Origin: an uncultured Lachnospiraceae bacterium
GTDB lineage: Bacteria; Bacillota; Clostridia; Lachnospirales; Lachnospiraceae
DNA: 8,913 nt
Direction: 5' to 3'
Assembly: GCA_902783305.1 (NCBI GenBank)
Contig: CACZQU010000089.1
Coordinates: 1 to 8,913 of the forward strand
Below the pieces are notes generated by a model, which saw only the letters and a program-made list of their open reading frames with translations, did not search any database and had not been told where the DNA came from. This document shows, in pieces, positions 6,396-8,913 of this stretch. The position numbers were made by a program, and so were the translations under genes. Position 1 is the first letter of the stretch. Every line of letters starts with the position of its first letter.

Positions 6396-7082
6396 TCAAT
6401 AGTCTTCATAGTACTCCCCTTCATCCTCGTCATAGACAATCTGTCCATTCTGAATCATGACAACGCGTTTTCTCATCGTGTTCACGATTTCTTTGTTGTG
6501 AGTAACCACCAATACCGTCGTTCCGCGGTCATGAATCTGTTCAAGAAGGGTCATAATCTCCATCGAGGTTTTCGGGTCAAGGTTTCCTGTCGGCTCATCC
6601 GCGAGCAGGATATCCGGATGGTTTACCAGTGCTCTGGCTATGGCGACTCTCTGCTGTTCTCCTCCGGACAGCTCATCCGGCAGCGATTTGTATTTGCCCG
6701 CAAGTCCTACCTCCGTCAGCACCTCAGGCACGCGGCGGCGGATCACTCTGTTAGGACGATTGATCACCCGCTGCGCAAACGCGACATTCTCATACACATT
6801 GCGGTCCTTCAACAGACGGAAATCCTGAAATACCACACCCAGTCTTCTGCGGTATCGGGCGATCCTACGATGCTTCATCCCTTCCAGCTTCTCCCCGGCC
6901 ACGACAATACTTCCTGACGTCACTTCCACTTCCCTGAGCAGAAGCTTGATCAGCGTTGATTTCCCGGAGCCGCTCGAGCCCACGACAAAAACAAATTCGC
7001 CTGGATCCACATGCAGATCGATGTGGCTCAGCGCAGGCATTCCTTTTCCATAGGTTTTGCTGACATCCATCAGGTCAATCAT
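6396..7082 (-). CDS. ftsE: Cell division ATP-binding protein FtsE
   Basis: A 228-residue ABC ATPase, the usual length for FtsE, which pairs with FtsX at the septal membrane. Motifs in order: Walker A GSSGSGKST (35-43), the Q-loop at Q86 in VVFQDFRLL (the FtsE-typical form), the signature LSGGEQQ (138-144), Walker B ILLADEP (158-164) followed by TGNLDP, and the H-loop H195 in VVTHNKE. The start MIDLMDVSKTYGKG is typical of FtsE, and an AGGGGG SD lies 8 nt before the ATG. The tail after 215 is very acidic and tyrosine-rich (DEDEGEYYEDY), a lineage-specific ending. It is the first gene of the ftsE-ftsX-S41 peptidase operon, transcribed from the promoter near 7164-7193 and divergent from the CdaR-type regulator. 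Confidence 0.97.
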   Translation of the reverse strand: MIDLMDVSKTYGKGMPALSHIDLHVDPGEFVFVVGSSGSGKSTLIKLLLREVEVTSGSIVVAGEKLEGMKHRRIARYRRRLGVVFQDFRLLKDRNVYENVAFAQRVINRPNRVIRRRVPEVLTEVGLAGKYKSLPDELSGGEQQRVAIARALVNHPDILLADEPTGNLDPKTSMEIMTLLEQIHDRGTTVLVVTHNKEIVNTMRKRVVMIQNGQIVYDEDEGEYYEDY

Positions 7083-7107
7083 CGTAAAAACCCCCTTTTC
7101 CTCTGCC

Positions 7108-7124
7108 GACGAAACCGTTTCGTC
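7108..7124. promoter_or_regulatory. 17-bp palindrome in the ftsE leader, possible operator
   Basis: GACGAAAC-C-GTTTCGTC is a perfect 8-bp inverted repeat about a single central base, between the ftsE promoter and its ribosome site. It is compact and spaced like a dimer-binding operator. It could also fold in RNA as a 7-bp stem with a 3-nt loop, but no T-run follows. Which protein would bind is unknown; the CdaR-type regulator encoded across the gap is one option. Confidence 0.45.
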
Positions 7125-7163
7125 AATATTCGGTCAGCATTGTCATTCTTGTGGTAATAAGTG

Positions 7164-7193
7164 ATTATAGTGTAAAATGAATCCGGCTGTGAA
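7164..7193 (-). promoter_or_regulatory. Promoter of the ftsE-ftsX-S41 operon
   Basis: On the minus strand TTCACA (7193-7188; 5 of 6) and TATAAT (7169-7164; 6 of 6) are separated by 18 nt. The predicted start near 7157 leaves a 5' leader of about 75 nt containing the palindrome at 7108-7124. Confidence 0.65.
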
Positions 7194-7239
7194 CAGCAAC
7201 CCGTTAGTGAAACATAACAAGATGATATAAAAAGAATGG

Positions 7240-7268
7240 TTGCGAAATTGTTCATAATGTATTAAAAT
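7240..7268 (+). promoter_or_regulatory. Promoter candidate for the CdaR-type regulator gene
   Basis: TTGCGA (7240-7245; 4 of 6) and TAAAAT (7263-7268; 5 of 6) are 17 nt apart in an A/T-rich stretch. A start near 7275 would produce a leader of about 200 nt before the ATG at 7473. It lies back to back with the ftsE promoter, about 50 nt apart, so the two transcription units could be controlled together. Confidence 0.5.
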
Positions 7269-7274
7269 ATCACA

Positions 7275-7472
7275 AAACAGGAAAGCCGGGTATACCCGGA
7301 TGGCGCGTCAGCGCCGCACCCGATGGGTAAAAATTCAGTCTGCCTGACGTTTTACCCTTATCATCGCGTGCATATAGTGAGTGCCACTGGTTCATGATTG
7401 TCCGTGGAGATCATTCCGGTCAGGCTTTCTGACAAGCCGGACAGTCAGCCTTGAAAAAAGGGGGAGGAAGAA
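7275..7472 (+). ncRNA. Structured 5' leader of the CdaR-type regulator mRNA
   Basis: This gene-free stretch folds into a series of stems. They are CCGGGTATACCCGG (7286-7299, self-complementary); GGCGC-GTCA-GCGCC (7302-7315); a long stem with CGATG+GGTAAAA (7321-7332) against TTTTACC (7350-7356) and CATCG (7362-7366), with an inner TCAG/CTGA pair; CCAC-T-GG with CC-GTGG (7384-7407); and TCCGG-TCAG with CTGA-(CAAG)-CCGGA (7415-7441). CGGGT (7288-7292) can alternatively pair with ACCCG (7318-7322). The SD GGGGGAGG lies 23 nt or so after the last stem. I recognise no TPP, cyclic-dinucleotide, ZTP, guanidine or T-box core. It may be an undescribed regulatory leader or just a structured 5' end. Confidence 0.45.
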
Positions 7473-8561
7473 ATGATATCAAACCAGGTCTTGCAAAATA
7501 CACTGGAAGGTCTCAAGGAAATATCCCGTACCGAATTCTGTATAATCGATATCGATGGGAAAATGCTTGCGTCTACCTTCAATGATTTTGCTTTTCAGCA
7601 GTCCGACATCCAGGCATTCGCCGAATCCCAGGCTGACAGCCAGCTTGTGAAGGGATACCAGTATTTCAAAGTCTGTGACGATTATCAGCTTGAATATGTG
7701 CTCGTCGTACACGGCGAGGATGAAGACGCTTATATGGTAGGTAAGCTTGCCGCCTTCCAGCTTCAGAGCCTGATCGTCGCCTATAAGGAACGATTTGACA
7801 AGGACAGCTTTATTAAAAATCTCCTTCTGGACAACCTGCTCCTGGTCGATATCTACAACCGGGCAAAAAAGCTCCATATTGAGGCAGACGTAAGGAGGGT
7901 TGTCATGATCCTCGAGCTGGCGCAGGAGAGAGAGCACAGCTCAATCGAAAGCATCAAAAGCCTTTTCGGGGGAAAAAGCAAGGATTTCATCACCGCCGTG
8001 GACGAAAAGAGCATCATCATCGTCAAGGAGCTGGCGGAAGAGGAGGGCTACGAGGTCATGGAAGCCCTCGCGCAGACCGTCCTGGATGCCCTCGGCATGA
8101 ACCGGGAGAGCGGAGTCCATGTGGCATACGGTACCATTGTCAACGAACTCAAGGAGGTCTCCCGTTCCTATAAAGAAGCCCGCATGGCTTTGGATGTCGG
8201 CAAGATCTTCTTCGCGGAAAAGGATGCCATCGCCTACAGCTCCCTCGGCATCGGCCGACTGATCTATCAGCTTCCGATTCCCCTGTGCAAAATGTTCATC
8301 AAGGAAATCTTCAGCGGCAAATCCCCGGATGATTTCGATGAAGAGACTCTCACCACCATTGACAAGTTCTTTGAAAACAGCCTGAACGTGTCTGAAACCT
8401 CCAGGCAGCTTTATATCCACCGGAACACCCTGGTATATCGTCTGGACAAGCTTCAGAAAAGCACCGGTCTGGATCTGCGGATATTTGAGGACGCGATCAC
8501 CTTCAAGATTGCCCTGATGGTTGTCCGCTATATGAAGTACATGGAAACACTCGAATACTGA
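7473..8561 (+). CDS. CdaR/PucR-type transcriptional regulator
   Basis: A 362-residue cytoplasmic regulator. Residues 1-105 resemble the putative diacid-sensing (Diacid_rec-like) or PAS/GAF-like input region of CdaR proteins (EFCIIDIDGKMLAS, then YMVGKLAAFQLQSL). Residues 110-255 form the middle region with a GGDEF-like fold typical of the family; VAYGTIVNELKEVSRSYKEARMAL (217-240) is its best-preserved part. The C-terminal PucR-type helix-turn-helix is clear at about 303-337 (NVSETSRQLYIHRNTLVYRLDKLQKSTGLDL). The start is well fixed by GGGGGAGG 5-7 nt before the ATG, and the length matches the family. CdaR proteins in enterobacteria respond to sugar diacids, but no diacid pathway gene is nearby, so the ligand here is open. 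Its divergent placement beside ftsE suggests control of itself and possibly of ftsEX; this is an inference only. I give no gene symbol because identity with cdaR itself is not shown. Confidence 0.92.
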   Translation: MISNQVLQNTLEGLKEISRTEFCIIDIDGKMLASTFNDFAFQQSDIQAFAESQADSQLVKGYQYFKVCDDYQLEYVLVVHGEDEDAYMVGKLAAFQLQSLIVAYKERFDKDSFIKNLLLDNLLLVDIYNRAKKLHIEADVRRVVMILELAQEREHSSIESIKSLFGGKSKDFITAVDEKSIIIVKELAEEEGYEVMEALAQTVLDALGMNRESGVHVAYGTIVNELKEVSRSYKEARMALDVGKIFFAEKDAIAYSSLGIGRLIYQLPIPLCKMFIKEIFSGKSPDDFDEETLTTIDKFFENSLNVSETSRQLYIHRNTLVYRLDKLQKSTGLDLRIFEDAITFKIALMVVRYMKYMETLEY

Positions 8562-8568
8562 TCCTCCG

Positions 8569-8611
8569 GCCCCTGCAGGCGTTTTCCCTTGCAGGGGCTG
8601 TTTTGGTTTTT
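8569..8611 (+). terminator. Strong rho-independent terminator of the CdaR-type gene
   Basis: GCCCCTGCA (8569-8577) and TGCAGGGGC (8590-8598) form a perfect 9-bp stem, followed by TGTTTTGGTTTTT. It begins 8 nt after the stop codon, so the regulator gene is monocistronic. Confidence 0.92.
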
Positions 8612-8913
8612 CTTCTGAGCCAAGGCACTGTGCATAAATGACCAATACATCTGATTTGTCTGAATCCGCCCAGGCTGCGTTGTCGTCAACCGTCGATGTA
8701 AGCGGGGATCATCCTTATACAGTTTTCTCTTTATATGTTATCATGAAGCGTTTGTCAAGAGGTAATCATTGGTTACTGTGTCTGGCCGGTTTCTGTTCAC
8801 TCCACCTCTCAGGCATACGGAAATCGTTACTATTCACGGATTAACCGTAAAGCCACGCGCGGGCGAATGGTACCCGAAATGGCACGTTCCCACTCGTCCT
8901 CGGCGTAGCGGTA
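8612..8913. other. Right-edge intergenic region with repeat-like motifs and no clear gene
   Basis: No convincing gene is seen here. GTTACTATTCACGG (8826-8839) matches GTTACCATTCACGG (3484-3497) at 13 of 14 bases. GCGCGGGCGAATGG (8857-8870) differs by one inserted base from a minus-strand copy at 3470-3458. Both motifs are therefore found near each other at two loci. A 68-codon plus-strand frame from 8638 lacks an SD site and crosses these motifs, so I do not call it. On the minus strand all three frames are open from the right edge to stops near 8840, so the tail of a gene lying further right cannot be excluded: one frame reads 27 codons, ending at 8830. Confidence 0.45.

Noticed and set aside
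4983..6917. A 644-codon plus-strand open frame
   Set aside because: It lies antisense to ftsX and to parts of ftsE and the S41 peptidase gene, whose motifs are unambiguous. Its product is rich in His/Arg/Gln/Ile without any fold or motif, typical of an antisense shadow of coding DNA.
7108..7124. CcpA (cre) site in the ftsE leader
   Set aside because: The palindrome has an odd centre (single C) and its arms do not follow the cre consensus with its central CG flanked by A/T-rich arms; kept only as an unassigned operator candidate.
7275..7472. Known riboswitch or T-box in the regulator leader
   Set aside because: I compared it by eye with the conserved cores of TPP, c-di-GMP, c-di-AMP, ZTP, guanidine and T-box elements and saw none; no T-run terminator hairpin is present before the start codon.
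7941..8645. A 234-codon minus-strand frame opposite the CdaR-type gene (also 7479-7937)
   Set aside because: Both are antisense to a well-supported gene with SD site, HTH motif and terminator; the products show no recognisable domain.
8638..8844. A 68-codon plus-strand frame after the regulator terminator
   Set aside because: No SD site, no recognised domain, and it runs through repeat-like motifs; more likely chance within a repeated intergenic element.

Overview
The window looks like a chromosomal segment of a mid-GC Gram-positive anaerobe of the class Clostridia, most likely family Lachnospiraceae. This placement is an inference. It rests on the purine-rich Shine-Dalgarno (SD) sites, the FtsEX plus S41 peptidase gene order, a UBA-like DUF4342 membrane protein, a secreted protein with tandem 'Y(N/T)GK' Ig-like repeats plus FN3, and a CdaR-type regulator. 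Seven protein genes are well supported. Six lie on the minus strand and one, at the right, on the plus strand. No insertion sequence, tRNA, rRNA, CRISPR array or defence gene was seen.

Layout from left to right. Positions 1-269 are non-coding. They hold a strong minus-strand terminator (206-245), then a minus-strand promoter candidate (168-196) and a stretch with two mutually exclusive hairpins (36-92) running leftward off the window. Positions 270-3415 hold a minus-strand three-gene unit, read in the order response regulator (2708-3415), sensor histidine kinase (1324-2730), secreted Ig-like/FN3 protein (270-1334). Both junctions overlap, by 23 and 11 nt, so the three are probably translated in a coupled way. 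Upstream lies a DUF4342 membrane protein (3555-4076). It is separated from the two-component genes by about 140 nt with two GC-rich perfect-stem hairpins and no clear promoter, so partial read-through is possible.

Positions 4296-7082 hold a second minus-strand operon: ftsE, ftsX, then a membrane-anchored S41 (C-terminal processing) peptidase, with gaps of 27 and 3 nt. FtsEX is the ABC-type complex that couples division to peptidoglycan hydrolysis. The peptidase is the natural candidate for its exported partner here. A promoter (7164-7193) and an odd 17-bp palindrome (7108-7124) precede ftsE.

Positions 7083-7472 are the divergent control region. Transcribed rightward is a CdaR/PucR-type regulator (7473-8561), preceded by its own promoter candidate (7240-7268) and about 200 nt of leader with four or five stem-loops. 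I do not recognise this leader as any known riboswitch. The regulator ends at a strong terminator (8569-8611). The remaining 302 bases contain no convincing gene. They carry motifs also found in the gap at 3457-3497, suggesting a dispersed intergenic repeat.

The most interesting items are the structured leader of the CdaR-type gene, the two-component system coupled to a secreted Ig-like/FN3 protein, the repeat-like hairpin elements, and the FtsEX-S41 pairing without a recognisable M23/CHAP hydrolase gene between them. I did not find clear evidence for an entirely new system.
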